This document shows, in pieces, positions 9,259 through 20,549 of a DNA stretch of 64,000 nt. Position 1 is the stretch's first letter. Every line of letters starts with the position of its first letter. The stretch spans positions 14,934,020-14,998,019 of the forward strand of contig CAIIXF020000012.1 in assembly GCA_903813345.2 (NCBI GenBank). Reading direction: 5' to 3'. The DNA is from Owenia fusiformis (taxonomy: Eukaryota; Annelida; Polychaeta; Sabellida; Oweniidae). Made by a program: the position numbers and the translations under genes. A model generated the notes under the pieces. It had not been told where the DNA came from. It saw nothing but the letters and a program-made list of their open reading frames with translations, and searched no databases.

Positions 9259-11195
9259 AAGAACAAGGCATTAACATGACAAAATGTCACCACCTAAAAC
9301 AATTTGGTCAATTTAAAGCAAGTTGGAAAATACCTTTTGACCTTAAGAATGTTTTTGAAGATTTGAGCTTCTGGGATCTTGTAGATGATTTTGAAAAAAG
9401 AAATTGTTCAATCTGAAGCAAGTTAAAACTAGTTGCACACAAATCTTAAGTCAGATTTGAACTTCTTAGAACATGTAGATGATTTTGAAAAATAAATTCG
9501 TCAATTTGAAGCAAGTTGAAAAAATACCTCTTTGACTTTTTTTGACATTGAGAAGGTCATTGAAGGTCAAATGTCAAATGTAAAGTCAGATTTGAACTTC
9601 TGAGAACATGTAGATGATTTTGAAAAAAAATTAAATAAATTTGAAGCAAGTTGAAAAAAGACCTTTTTGACCTTGAAAAGGTCATTGAAGGTCAAATGTC
9701 AAATCTAAAGTCAGATTTGAACTTCTGAGAACATGTAGATGATTTTGAAAAAAAATTAGTCAATTTGAAGCAAGTTGAAAAAAGACCTTTTTGACCTTGA
9801 GAAGGTCATTGAAGGTCAAAGGTCAAATCTAAAGTCAGATTTGAATTTCTGAGAAAATGTAGATGATTTTGAAAAAAAAATTAGTCAATTTGAAGCAAGT
9901 TGAAAAAAGACCTTTTTGACCTTTTTTGACCTTCAGAAGGTCATTGAAGGTCAAATGTCAAATCTAAAGTCAAATCTAAAGTCATATTTGAATTTCTGAG
10001 AACATGTAGATGATTTTGAAAAAAAATTTAGTCAATTTGAAGCAAGTTGAAAACAGACCTTTTTGACCTTGAGAAGGTCATTAAAGGTCAAATGTCAAAT
10101 CGAAAAGGCAGATTTGAATTTCTGAGAACATGTAGATGATTTTGAAAAAAAAATTAGTCAATTTGAAGCAAGTTGAAAAAAGACATTTTTGACCTTTTTT
10201 GACCTTGAGAAGGTCATTGAAGGTCAAATGTCAAATCAAAAGTCAAATCTAAAGTCATATTTGAATTTCTGAGAACATGTAGATGATTTTGAAAAAAAAA
10301 TTTAGTCAATTTGAAGCAAGATGAAAAAATACCTTTTTGACCTTTTTTGACATTGAGAAGGTCATTGAAGGTCAAATGTCAAATCTAAAGTCAGATTTGA
10401 ATTTCTGAGAACATGTAGATGATTTCGAAAAAAAATTTAGTCAATTTGAAGCAAGTTGAAAAAAGACCTTTTTGACCTTTTTTGACTTTGAGAAGGTCAT
10501 TGAAGGTCAAATGTCAAATCTTAAGTCAAATCTAAAGTCAGATTTGAATTTCTGAGAACACGTAGATGATTTTGAAAATTTTTTTTAGTCAATTTGAAGC
10601 AAGTTGAAAACAGACCTTTTTGACCTTTTTTGACCTTGAGAAGGTCATTGAAGGTCAAATGTCAAATGTTAAGTCAGATTTGAATTTCTGAGAACACGTA
10701 GATGATTTTGAAAAAAAAATTTAGTCAATTTGAAGCAAGTTGAAAACAGACCTTTTTGACCTTTTTTGACCTTGAGAAGGTCATTGAAGGTCAAATGTCA
10801 AATCTAAAGTCAGATTTGAAGGTCAAATGTCAAATCTAAAGTCAAATCTAAAGTCAGATTTGAATTTCTGAGAACATGTAGATGATTTTGAAAAAAAAAT
10901 TAGTCAATGTGAAGCAAGTTGAAAAAAGACCTTTTTGACCTTGAGAAGGTCATTGAAGGTCAAATGTCAAATCTAAAGTCAGATTTGAACTTCTGAGAAC
11001 ATGTAGATGATTTAAAAAAAATTGAAGTCAGTCTGAACAGTATTTGTTAAGTTATAGGAAGTTGTAAGAAATTGTTACAGACGCCGGACGCCAACCGCCG
11101 GACGCCAACCGCCGGACGCCAACCTCCAACCGCCGGACGCCGTCGCAAAAAAACGGAGACCATAACAATATGTCACCACTTTTGGTGGTGACATA
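9259..11195. repeat. transposon-like element expanded by a ~130-bp minisatellite
   Basis: The head AAGGCATTAACATGACAAAA + TGTCACCACC and tail TTGGTGGTGACATAA form short inverted termini. Between them are about 12-13 degenerate units of 120-150 bp, each with TTCTGAGAACATGTAGATGA, GTCAATTTGAAGCAAGTTGA and TTGACC...GAAGGTCA palindromes. At the right end, 11080-11145 is strikingly GC-rich, with four CCGGACGCCAACC-type repeats ending in GTCGCAAAAAAAC. Single or few-copy relatives of the unit occur at 320-430, 4206-4390, 30420-30690 and, inverted, 51960-52330. Confidence 0.8.
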
Positions 11196-12297
11196 ATAAC
11201 CAACCAGAGAAAATCTATGATCTGTGAAGATAGTTTTGAAAATTCATTTGTGATATTAATTACTTTGTACATATAAATCTATATGAAGCCATTTACTTTC
11301 TACCAAATATTTATGAAACTATACAAGTCGATTACTGGTTCTTTTAATGATGACTTTTATTAAAGGCCCACTATACTTAAATTAGAAGAAAAAAATCATT
11401 GAAACACGTTACTCACACACTCGCTCAAATATGACACAAAGTTTTATTTGCTTTAATATTTAACCAATAAAAAAATAACTCACTAAGAAAAAAGCATATG
11501 AAGTTCAGAGATCATTAGTAGTACATGCACATGTAAAATAAAGTGCATGTTTTACATTGCTCTAGATTTAAAGGATGGCGACACTTCCAAAAAAAGAATG
11601 TATCATGTAATACAAACAACTTTGCCATCTTTAAATGACATTGATAAAAACATGATATATAAAGCTTGACATATTAAAATTATTTTTTGATAATTTATTG
11701 TAAGCTTTGATGTGGTCCGTTTGAGCTGTTGCTGGTGTCAAATGAAAGATAAGGTTCTTGTTAATACATTGGACATACTATGAAATTCAAATGTAAGTCT
11801 TTATTTTGCCGAAAAACATTGAAAATACGCAAAGTGGGCATTTAAGTTAGTGGAAATCGATTTTCAAAAATAACATTTTCTTTTAACAAATGAGATGTCA
11901 CAATCTCGATTTTCATCAACATGAAAAAGTATGCTTGACATAGCCAATTATAATGACATCATCGACTACAGTATATGAATGACATGTGACTAAGTAACTC
12001 TATTGATTATGTTTCAAAACAAAAATAACATTGTACATATTTATTTATCCCATAGTTCATCCTCCTGCGCCCATGTGGGCCTTCATTAACATGATTTCTT
12101 TTATTAATGAATGATAGTAGCTTTTAACATCTTAGTAGTGTGATTCTGTCTTATTTAAGTATACCGCTGATAATAAATCAGTATGTGCCCCTTTAATTGT
12201 GCACATTAAAGAGACATAAGTTAACTGTTAATTGGAAATACCTTTAGAAATGATGATGATGCAGTTATAAACATAGAAACCTTCAAGGTAAGCCATC
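11196..12297. other. intergenic, no gene supported
   Basis: AT-rich with no coherent open frame and no repeat structure beyond simple AT tracts. It includes the upstream region of the PAN-Link-like gene at 12412. Confidence 0.4.
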
Positions 12298-12305
12298 TAT
12301 AAAAG
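12298..12305 (+). promoter_or_regulatory. TATA box of PAN-Link-like gene 2
   Basis: TATAAAAG is a near-consensus TATA box located 114 bp before the ATG at 12412. An initiator-like TTCAGACT follows about 23 bp downstream, which would give a 5' UTR of about 80-90 nt. Confidence 0.6.
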
Positions 12306-12403
12306 CACAGTGATTAATCTTCAGACTGGCACTTAAAAGGTCATCGAATGAGATATTGAAACTTCTCAGAAAACAATCCGATTAACCTTTAATAATCCCA
12401 CAG

Positions 12404-12415
12404 ATGGCAAAATGA
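12404..12415 (+). other. four-codon upstream ORF overlapping the start codon
   Basis: ATGGCAAAATGA encodes Met-Ala-Lys-stop. Its TGA overlaps the main start in the string ATGA (main ATG at 12412), an arrangement that can tune initiation by termination-reinitiation in eukaryotes. Any function is inferred. Confidence 0.35.
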
Positions 12416-13693
12416 ACGAAAGTGGAACAAACGTATATCTGATTTGGTTTATTTATTTTGGTTATTACATCGTAAATATAAACAGTGTTACCGGAGAAGT
12501 GTTTTATACCAAAGAAGTATTTTATACTGCTATTCAAGGATATTACTTGTCTGAAACTGGGACAACTAAAGCCCTTCAGAAATTCAATGAGGTTAATTCT
12601 ATATTGCGATGTGGCTCATATTGTACCAATCAGGAACTATGCGTTGGGTTTAATTATAACCTTGGAAGCCATGAGTGCCATCTATGGGCAGATATGGAGA
12701 TACACTATCTTCGGAAAATGGGCACATGGACACATTTTACTAGCAAGCCTCTTAAAGGTAAGACTATGTTAAATTCTATGCGGTTGTTACTTTAGAAATT
12801 AGAAAAAACAAAGGGTGCAATCGAACTCCCCTTGGCCAATACGTCTTTCAAATTCATGCTGTTTTTTACCATTTTGAAATGTGTTCAAGTGTTTTTGGGC
12901 CAAAGTTGTCAAATGTGAATCTCCCTGGAAATTTTTGAAATGTGAACTCCTTAACAAAAGCTGGCTACGGGCCTGATAGGTACGATTTTCTCTATATGCA
13001 GCATGCAACCAGGTGTCACGCTCTCAAAAGGATGAGATATTTTGCCCAAAACAGGAAAATCAGGATTACGCTCTCTGTTGAGAAAAATGTTAAGTGATCA
13101 GAAATTAAATAAGGCATAGAAATATTCTGCTGCCTCCCAAAAAAACATCCATCCGTCTACTAGCATCAGAATGTATATATTGACAATGAAGCACTTTTTA
13201 TTTCACACCGCGGCAGACTAACAACTTTAATTGTTGGAAAATTGATTTTTGATACATTGAAATATGAATGAAAATATTTTTTAGCTCTGTTTGTTTTGCC
13301 CTATGTTCAATCATGGGCATTCAATCTATTGAAAGCCCATGGTTCAATCTCAAACTTGTAATTATGTACGAATGATTAATTACAACTAATTAATTAGTAT
13401 TTTATTCAGGATTCTACCTCATACGAAGTGCCAAAGCCTACGACCTCCCAGATGCCACATCAGCTGATGCGCTATGTCAACAGTTCGGAGGCCATGTATC
13501 CACAATGGTAGATCTAAATAATGCCCATTATAATTCTAAGTTGGATGTATGTAGATTCGGATGGGTGAATGACAATGGGTTTGCCCGTCAATGTTTCTCA
13601 TCTTACAATAAATCGTGTAGTCCTCAGGCTCCCATTGTTTTCTGCGGAGGAAGTCCAAATGGAAATGCAAATGCATTTTGTACAGTGCCATAG
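12412..13693 (+). CDS. secreted PAN + Link-like protein, copy 2 (two exons)
   Basis: Exons are 12412-12757 and 13410-13693, joined in phase 1 (CTTAAAG|gtaaga, then ttattcag|GATTCT), giving 209 residues. The N-terminus is a short polar stretch then a hydrophobic signal (VYLIWFIYFGYYIV). Exon 1 encodes the PAN-like module (RCGSYCTNQELCVGFNYN, then HECHLWADMEIHYL). Exon 2 encodes the Link-like Cys-rich module (ADALCQQFGGHVSTMVDL, then DVCRFGWVNDN, RQCFSS, VFCGG, ANAFCTVP). It is a clear paralogue of 6851-8075: HLWADM-IHYL, FGWVND and QCFSSY/F are shared. The intron holds a MITE copy like the one at the FReD stop. A TATA box lies 114 bp upstream. An extracellular binding role is inferred from the domains only. 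Confidence 0.85.
12758..13409 (+). other. intron of PAN-Link-like gene 2, containing a MITE copy
   Basis: A 652-bp phase-1 intron. At 12806-12982 it contains a relative of the 2513-2687 element (TTTTTGGGCCAAAG, ACAAAAGCTGGCTACGGGCC). The remainder is AT-rich. Confidence 0.75.
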
Positions 13694-14196
13694 GATCATA
13701 TTGTTGAATATAGGCATGGGCTTGCAAAAAGGTTGCATGGACAGGGGTTTCACAATATCTCACAACAGGCTAAATATGAAGACAACAGGCAAAATTTATT
13801 GAAATTATTTTAACATGGAAAAGTTGAAAAGTCCCTTAAAACAACAGGTGATTTTGTGAAAACAACTGGTGAAAATCGCCTGTTGGCTGCTGCTACATTG
13901 AAACCCCTGATGGAATATATTGACCACAAACCATCAATCTGGGCAGAAGATGCTGAACAAATGTACATACTACCATTGGATTATTCAGAAAAGAACGGAC
14001 AAGCAATTATCTCCTTAGGATTTACAATGTCATGACAAAGAGCAACATTAAAGTTTGCCTGTTAAAGCACAAGTGAAATATGTCATGTATGTTAATGTGT
14101 AATTTTCTTGAATATGATTGATAGTAGCTTTCAACACATCTGTGTGAAATACTGTCAAAGCAGTTAAGTATAATTTTGATTAAAAAAGTATGATAT
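13694..14196. other. downstream flank of PAN-Link-like gene 2
   Basis: Probable 3' UTR and intergenic DNA. No canonical polyadenylation signal close to the stop was recognised, and no other feature was seen. Confidence 0.35.
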
Positions 14197-14390
14197 ACAG
14201 GTTATTTACTGGAAGGGATTGCATATGGGTTTTATTTCGAGGGACAATATGATATTGACCGATGGATAATATGATATTGACCGAAGGAGGGCAGCGACAG
14301 AATGTCAATATCATATTGCCCAAGGTCAATATCATATTTCCGAGGAATAAAACCCATATTCAATCCCGACCAGAAAAACCTATTTATTCC
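14197..14390. mobile_element. ~195-bp hairpin MITE
   Basis: The left arm (GGGATTGCATATGGGTTTTA) and right arm (TAAAACCCATATTCAATCCC) are inverted repeats that extend further on both sides. Inside, GACAATATGATATTGACC-type words face their complement around a loop with GGGCAGCGACAGAATGTC. It would fold almost end to end. Confidence 0.75.
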
Positions 14391-14514
14391 ATAATACATC
14401 CCTCTAAAATGTTACATTTGGATAATGCAAGCATTATATAATAAATGCACATTGTTTGAAAAATATGAAAAATTAATAAAATAACCGGGAAACCAAAAAT
14501 AAGTTAATATGCTC

Positions 14515-14625
14515 CAATACGATTTTTCCCGGGGACAATACGATTTTTTCATGTAAAACGCTCCAATACGATTTTTATCCCGGGAACAATACGATTTTTT
14601 CATGTAATACGATACAATGCGATTT
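14515..14625. repeat. two-copy ~57-bp tandem repeat
   Basis: CTCCAATACGATTTTT, CCCGGG and ACAATACGATTTTTTCATGT occur twice in the same order, followed by a degenerate third start. No function is apparent. Confidence 0.6.
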
Positions 14626-15056
14626 TATTCCTTCATATTTCCCTGGGAAAACACTTAGTATTACGGAATAATTTGTACATATGTTCTCGTATATAATAAA
14701 TAAACCTTAATTTCCCTGTAAATAGTACAGTAAAAATGTGTTATCCGAATGCCACTGGGATCGACCAAAAGTGTTCGAATTAGCAAAAGTTCTCATTTCA
14801 AGTAGTCAATAGTACAGTAGATGAATGCAAAATAGTGACAGAGAAAAAGTGTTACCACCATGAAAAGATCTTCAGATTAGAGTTGCTCAAATGAATAGGT
14901 TTTACTATATCACAGATACCGATTTAAAATACTAATTCTAAAGCCAATACAAGCCAACGATCAATCAAGCAACAATTTTCCTGTCTTGAAATTTTCATAC
15001 AATTAGCAATTATTTTACCTGTCATGAAATGTTCATACAATTAGCAATTATCTTAC

Positions 15057-15149
15057 CTGTCATGATATCTGCCCATTCGGTCAGGAAAGCATCCCCTTCC
15101 TTGTTAGGCAGCAGCACGCATGCAGCAGAATTGGGAAACGATACATTGT
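15057..15149 (-). CDS. possible single internal exon of an unrecognised gene
   Basis: On the minus strand, ttttctgccag|ACAATG...ATGACAG|GTAAGA gives a 93-bp exon with good consensus on both sides and phase 1 at both ends. It would encode 31 residues including SFPNSAACVLLPNKEGDAF and LTEWADIMT. The residue mix looks like real protein, and the flanks are clearly non-coding. A decayed partial copy of the acceptor side lies at about 15298-15330 and of the donor side at about 15011-15027, suggesting local duplication. No companion exons were found and I do not recognise the family. Confidence 0.4.
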
Positions 15150-16361
15150 CTGGCAGAAAACCATAGACATAGAAATTAATATATTGCAACATGAACACCA
15201 TAAAATTACTATTTATATTTAAATGCATGGAATTTACATGACAGATGTCAGGGTGTCAAGAATATAGAAGCAAACCTCCTCTCCACAGCAAAGACTACAA
15301 CGATACATTGTCTGACAAAAAATCATTGACCTAGACATTAGAATATTTCAACAACAGCACCAAATCACTGATTATATTTAAATGCAAGAAATTATAAATG
15401 CACAGATGTCAAGTAACAGTACGGGGTGTCAAGAATATAGAAGCAGTCTTCCTCTCCGCAGCAAAAACTACATGTACTTAATAATACATAATGTTACTAA
15501 GAAATACCCATTAACTTATTACAATAGACAGATAGATACAAGTATGAAATCTTAAATAGAAGTTAATTCTTGAAGTACCTAGAACATATCAGCTTTGTAT
15601 GATTTAATATCCAATAAAAAGTTAGCCCTATGATTTTTCAAGTATTGTATTGTTTTTTTTTCTGTAGAGAAGGTGCCATTGTTTCTAAATACCCTGTACA
15701 TGACATGGAAAATGATTCTGCATCGTTCTCAAATTTTCTCATCTTTTCAAATTTGATGGAAACTGATGAATCTGGTATATAAATATTCATTACCAATTAA
15801 CCAAAGTTTTTATTACAATGGCAACTTATAAAATGTCATCAACTGAATAGTACTTAAAAAATTGACATTTATTCATTTTAAACATGTAAACAGTGACAAT
15901 GACATTTAAAAAATAATTGCCTATTCATCAGAAACCTTGAGATGTATAATATAAATAGCATATTGTACAATAATACTTAATCAATCATAAATCTCACAAT
16001 TACAATTTAAATAAATTATATGAATTCATCCCTCAATCAAATTGCAATACACCGTCAGGTCATACAGTACATATGATCTTGGTGAGACCCAACATTTTTA
16101 AATTTTTTTGCGGAAAAATAGGCCTAGAATATTTGATCAAGGTCCAACATTTGATTCCAGACCGACCACATTTTTTGTTCAATTCTGGCCTAAATTGGTT
16201 TTCCTCTAAAATTCAGTCCCCTCCACTCTATTCTTACAGAAAGTGTCAGACCAACTTACAGTGCTAAAAATCAAAATTTTGAAAAGTATTCTCTAAATTC
16301 AGAGAAATTATGGGAATGCAGGAGGTTGATACAAAGCTAATACTAAGTCTAATAATCAGTA
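15150..16361. other. intergenic, no gene supported
   Basis: AT-rich. It contains a diverged duplicate of the 15057-15149 flanks (about 15240-15480: ATACATTGTCTG and AGGGTGTCAAGAATATAGAAGC occur twice). Nothing else was recognised. Confidence 0.4.
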
Positions 16362-16622
16362 CAGTAAAAACTTTGGAAGTGGAACACCTCAGGTTCAAAA
16401 TAGGATTCCACTTAGAGAGATTCATCAAGGATTAAATAAATGGGTAAGAGGACTTTGAAGTATTCGACATACACTTGCAGAGGCGTTCCTAGTCCTAATT
16501 CAAGATCCGTGACCCCCCCCCCCATCTACTTTTCCGAGTGTTGTGTTTTGCTGGAGAAGTAGATAAGGGGGGTCTACAGTCTTGAAGCAAGGCTAAGGTG
16601 TTCCACTTAACAGGTTTTATTG
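16362..16622. mobile_element. MITE of the CAGTAAAACC...GGTTTTACTG family
   Basis: The termini CAGTAAAAAC and CAGGTTTTATTG are flanked by TA. Internal words GAAGTGGAACACCT and AGGTGTTCCACTTAA face each other. Relatives are at 35628, 39042, 51408 and 56773. A poly-C run and weak open frames lie inside. Confidence 0.6.
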
Positions 16623-19600
16623 TATTTTGTGTACATAGCAGTGATCTTCCCAGGATTTTTTGTCGAGTGGGTGCAAAATTCTCGTTTTCACAATTCACAC
16701 TGAAATTGGTCAAACTGTCCCCATTATTCATGATTTTTCTCATTTTCAAGTGGGTGCAAATGAATTTCCAGGTGGATGCAATCAGCTTTCGAGTAGAACT
16801 TGTACCCACATGGGACATAAACTGCACATATAAATTGGGCCAACGGTTTTTGAGTTATTCCCCAAACAGACAATAACACAGATTTTAAGAACGGACATAT
16901 GGATAATGGATATGGATGTACAGATGGGAGAATTTTCTGAGGTCCGAATCAGGAAACTGATCCAGTATTTGCAATCTATTCTATCACATGCGGATCTAGG
17001 ATTTTGTCCTAGAGGGGCGCTAAAATATCCAAAAGATGCGTAAAAATGAATGTCAAGTTTACAATATGGGGGAGGGGTTGCCAAAAAATATATGAAAATA
17101 GAGCGTAATTTGGGGCATCTGAGCATTTCCCCAATATGAATGCGAACATGAAGGAAGGCTTCTGTTTGAGAAAAGTTTTTATTTATTTTCTGGATGAATT
17201 TTCTGAGAAATTCGTACACTCCTATGTCAGGTATTTTGTTGGATTTTTTAAAAAATCGAAAAAAACTAAGGTTTAAACAGGAGGATCTATAACTAAATGT
17301 GAAACTTGCAATTTGTAGCATAATGACGGCATGGTGAAATGTATAACACCACCTTAGAAGAGGGGGGATTCAGTTTCACTACACCAATCTCAGAGATTGG
17401 TCCTAAAATTTGGTTTAGTTAATAAGTGATTGTTGTCCTCATAATTACCATGACATTATACTCCGCTTTTAATTGATGTCTTTGTCAAGGCAAACTAATT
17501 CTAATATGTATTTTAATTTTCAGCATTTTAAATGAAATTTGAATTCAATTATCACATTGAATGAAATGGTCTAAGTCACACAAATTTTGAGAATAATTTG
17601 TTCAAGTTTAAATTATTTGTAATGTTTATGTATTAAATATTTTAAACTGAATTTAAAATGTGTACGAACGAACCTATATAGAGTGTACGGTGTCCAATTA
17701 AAAACAAGCTAATTATGCCATGTCATCACTAGATGATGTCATATGATGACATCTTAGTTGAAATTTCTTTGATTCATGACATCATTGATGACATCATAGT
17801 GACCTATATTGATTGTAAAGGGTGGCGTCTATTTTCATTTCGTGAAAATGGCTGCAAAGTCAGCAAAAGATAATGATTTGCATTTACAAATACGCACTTG
17901 CATCAGGATACAAAGAATGATCTTCATGGAATTCATCATTCAACATTAGGAGAACCTATGGCATCCATACATGATCAATCGGCAAAGATTTCCCAAATGG
18001 GTTCCACCATCTGTTTGAGGAATGGTTAGTGAGACAGCAAAGGTCGTGTATAGACCATGATAGACACTATTTTGAGCATCTATATCCTTGGGATCCTGTC
18101 TGAGTAAAATAAATAGGACTAAAACGTGTGGACATTCAAACAAACAAAAATTCTTTTTTGCCTGCTCCACCTACCCTCGACTCGTGTTACTATAGCAACC
18201 ATAAGTTTATTTCTTCAAGGACTTATTCGTTATAATTTAAAGTTGTACCAATTGAATTGAAACCAATTGAAGAATCTCTTGTTTTTAGCACAAACAGAAT
18301 CCCTAGGACTTTTTGGTATCTTGACTATAACAGAGCTTGTGGTATTTCCCCATACAACAAGATTAAAGGTGCTACAAATAGTGCAGGGGGGCCATTCAAC
18401 GATCATCGACAAGTGTCAAAATATATTTAGGTTTGGATATTTCATCAAGAATAACATATATTTTCATTATCTACAAAGAAATCCTCTGGATGAACATTAT
18501 TTCAGCTGATATTCCTCTTGAAACATGGTGGATCTTAAAAATCTATAAGTGGGACTCCCTTTATAGAAGCTTTGAATTGAATTTACACTTTTTAATGCTG
18601 AAATTGATAGTTTATACATACATTTTATGAAAATAGGTATTTCAAAGAAGGTATTAGCCAAATATTGACCTGATAGCTCAGAAAAAATAAAAAATTTTGA
18701 ATTTTCTCTCTACAGTCCTTATTGCCCCTTTAATCAACGTAAGCATCGTAAATTCAATTATCGCCATCGCTATTCAAACGAGTTACCTTGAAATATCAAG
18801 ACGTTGTGCTATTCTTATACTTATAGAACTCAATGTGACTGCCATTCACCATTTATAAAGCTGTAAAAAATTAATTTGTTTCATGGGTGGCAAGATTTTT
18901 CTAATTTCCCGGTGAATGTCGAGTCTCGCATCATACGAATGTAATTTTAGGCGATCTGTCCGCATGGGGTGATTGAAAGAACATTGGAACGTGAACTAAG
19001 GAATGAGAAAGGTAATATGTGTGAAAACAAGATAGGAAAGGGTGATTAGAAGCAGATTTAATATTTTTTAAAAAGATGTAAAAATAGCGTACAACCATGG
19101 GCTTTCTATTGAATGCCCATGTTTAGATACAGAATAAACTAGATACAATTATTGGCGTTTTACAAAAACTGATCGGAATGACACTACACTCCAAAAGCGC
19201 CTGACGATTTAAGGCGTTTTTTATTTAGTATAGAGTTCTAGGAGTTTTGGAAAAGCGCTTTTTTTAAACGGCAATCGTGATTACACCTATTTTTCAAACC
19301 GGGTTAAAACCGTAGGGCCTTTCTAAACGCATAGTATCGGAGAGATAGTTGTCTCATTTTGTAAATTTTAAAAAAATTTCCTCATATTCATAAAGCACCT
19401 TCATAAGAATGATACATATGAATTGTATATTTGGTTTGCTGAAGGATCATGACATGTTCCCTAAGGGACTGTCCCCGTTTGCACGGCAATATGATTTTGC
19501 ATGGTATGCACCGGTGTATAAGTCACTACATGTCAGTATTGCATTCGTATTGCATTAGTTTCTATTGAGACTTTATCTATACAAAATTAGTTTCATACTT

Positions 19601-20489
19601 GCATATGGAATGCATATCAAAGTATTTTAATTTTGAACATGTTTTTGAAAACAAAAGTACGTTTGGAATAAAAAATCTTTTAAAGGCAATTAAACTTGAA
19701 ACGCAAAGAAAATATATAGGATATAATGGTAGAGCCATGAGAGAAAATAGAAACCTCGGAAATTATATGAAAACTGATTATAAACTTGAGATATTTAACT
19801 TTAAGTGTGAACAAAATTTTAATTTTTAAAATGGCCAGGTTTAGAGCAAACCACAATTTAAGAATTGAAACCGGGAGACACGAGAGAAAGAAACAAGATG
19901 GCACTAAACAGAATCGACTTGAAGTAAAAGACAAATCGGCAAATCATTTTTATTAGAAATAACTACGTAATTTTCATTAAATATAAATCGAAGCTACGTT
20001 GAATTACAGTAAAGAATTTGGATAGATTCTAGTAAAAACGAAGGGTTGGCAGGTCAGGAACCTAGGCGTTTGCTTGCCTTACGTTTTAATCATTTTAACT
20101 TAATTGAAAAGAACAAAAGGGGTAAAATGTTGTTACGAATGATATGTATTCAAGACTTGAAAAATATTATTTTAAATGTCTACTTTCAGATGATTCTAAT
20201 TATTATGGGTTTTGAAGATAAGGTCATATTGGGGCGTACGTTGATTTTATGTTAGTCTCAGGTTGATCTTAAAAACGAAAAACCTGTAATGTTCAAAAAG
20301 ATTCCTCTTTAACAAAAATTATTAACAATTATCTGGGGAACATTGCTCGTATTTATAACGTAAAACATTTTGTTTGAATATTGAACAATTACAATGTTAC
20401 GCTGTGATCTGACATCGTATCATTAGGATTAAATGATTGTCTCAGTACTGGATTCTAGGGGGAGGCGCGTCCCGCCCTCACCCCCCCTG
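16623..20489. other. gene-poor intergenic DNA
   Basis: No supported gene. A 179-codon minus-strand frame at 16782-17321 lacks any domain or plausible composition. 18165-18230 resembles the inner terminal repeat of the 36221-37666 element (GCTCCAC-TACCCTCGACTC, then CCATAA). 17700-17810 has several ATGATGTCAT words. 20460-20510 is locally C/G-rich. No RNA genes were recognised. Confidence 0.4.
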
Positions 20490-20549
20490 TATCCGCCACT
20501 GCATTCAGGGCATGGTAGTATCTTGGGACATGATACTAGCTGACATACA

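Noticed and set aside
16782-17321. 179-codon minus-strand open frame
   Set aside because: No domain, signal or splice support. The composition is that of a chance frame in AT-rich DNA and overlaps other frames.
19599-20255. Three short open frames in series
   Set aside because: Separated by many stops and AT-rich, with no plausible splice chain.
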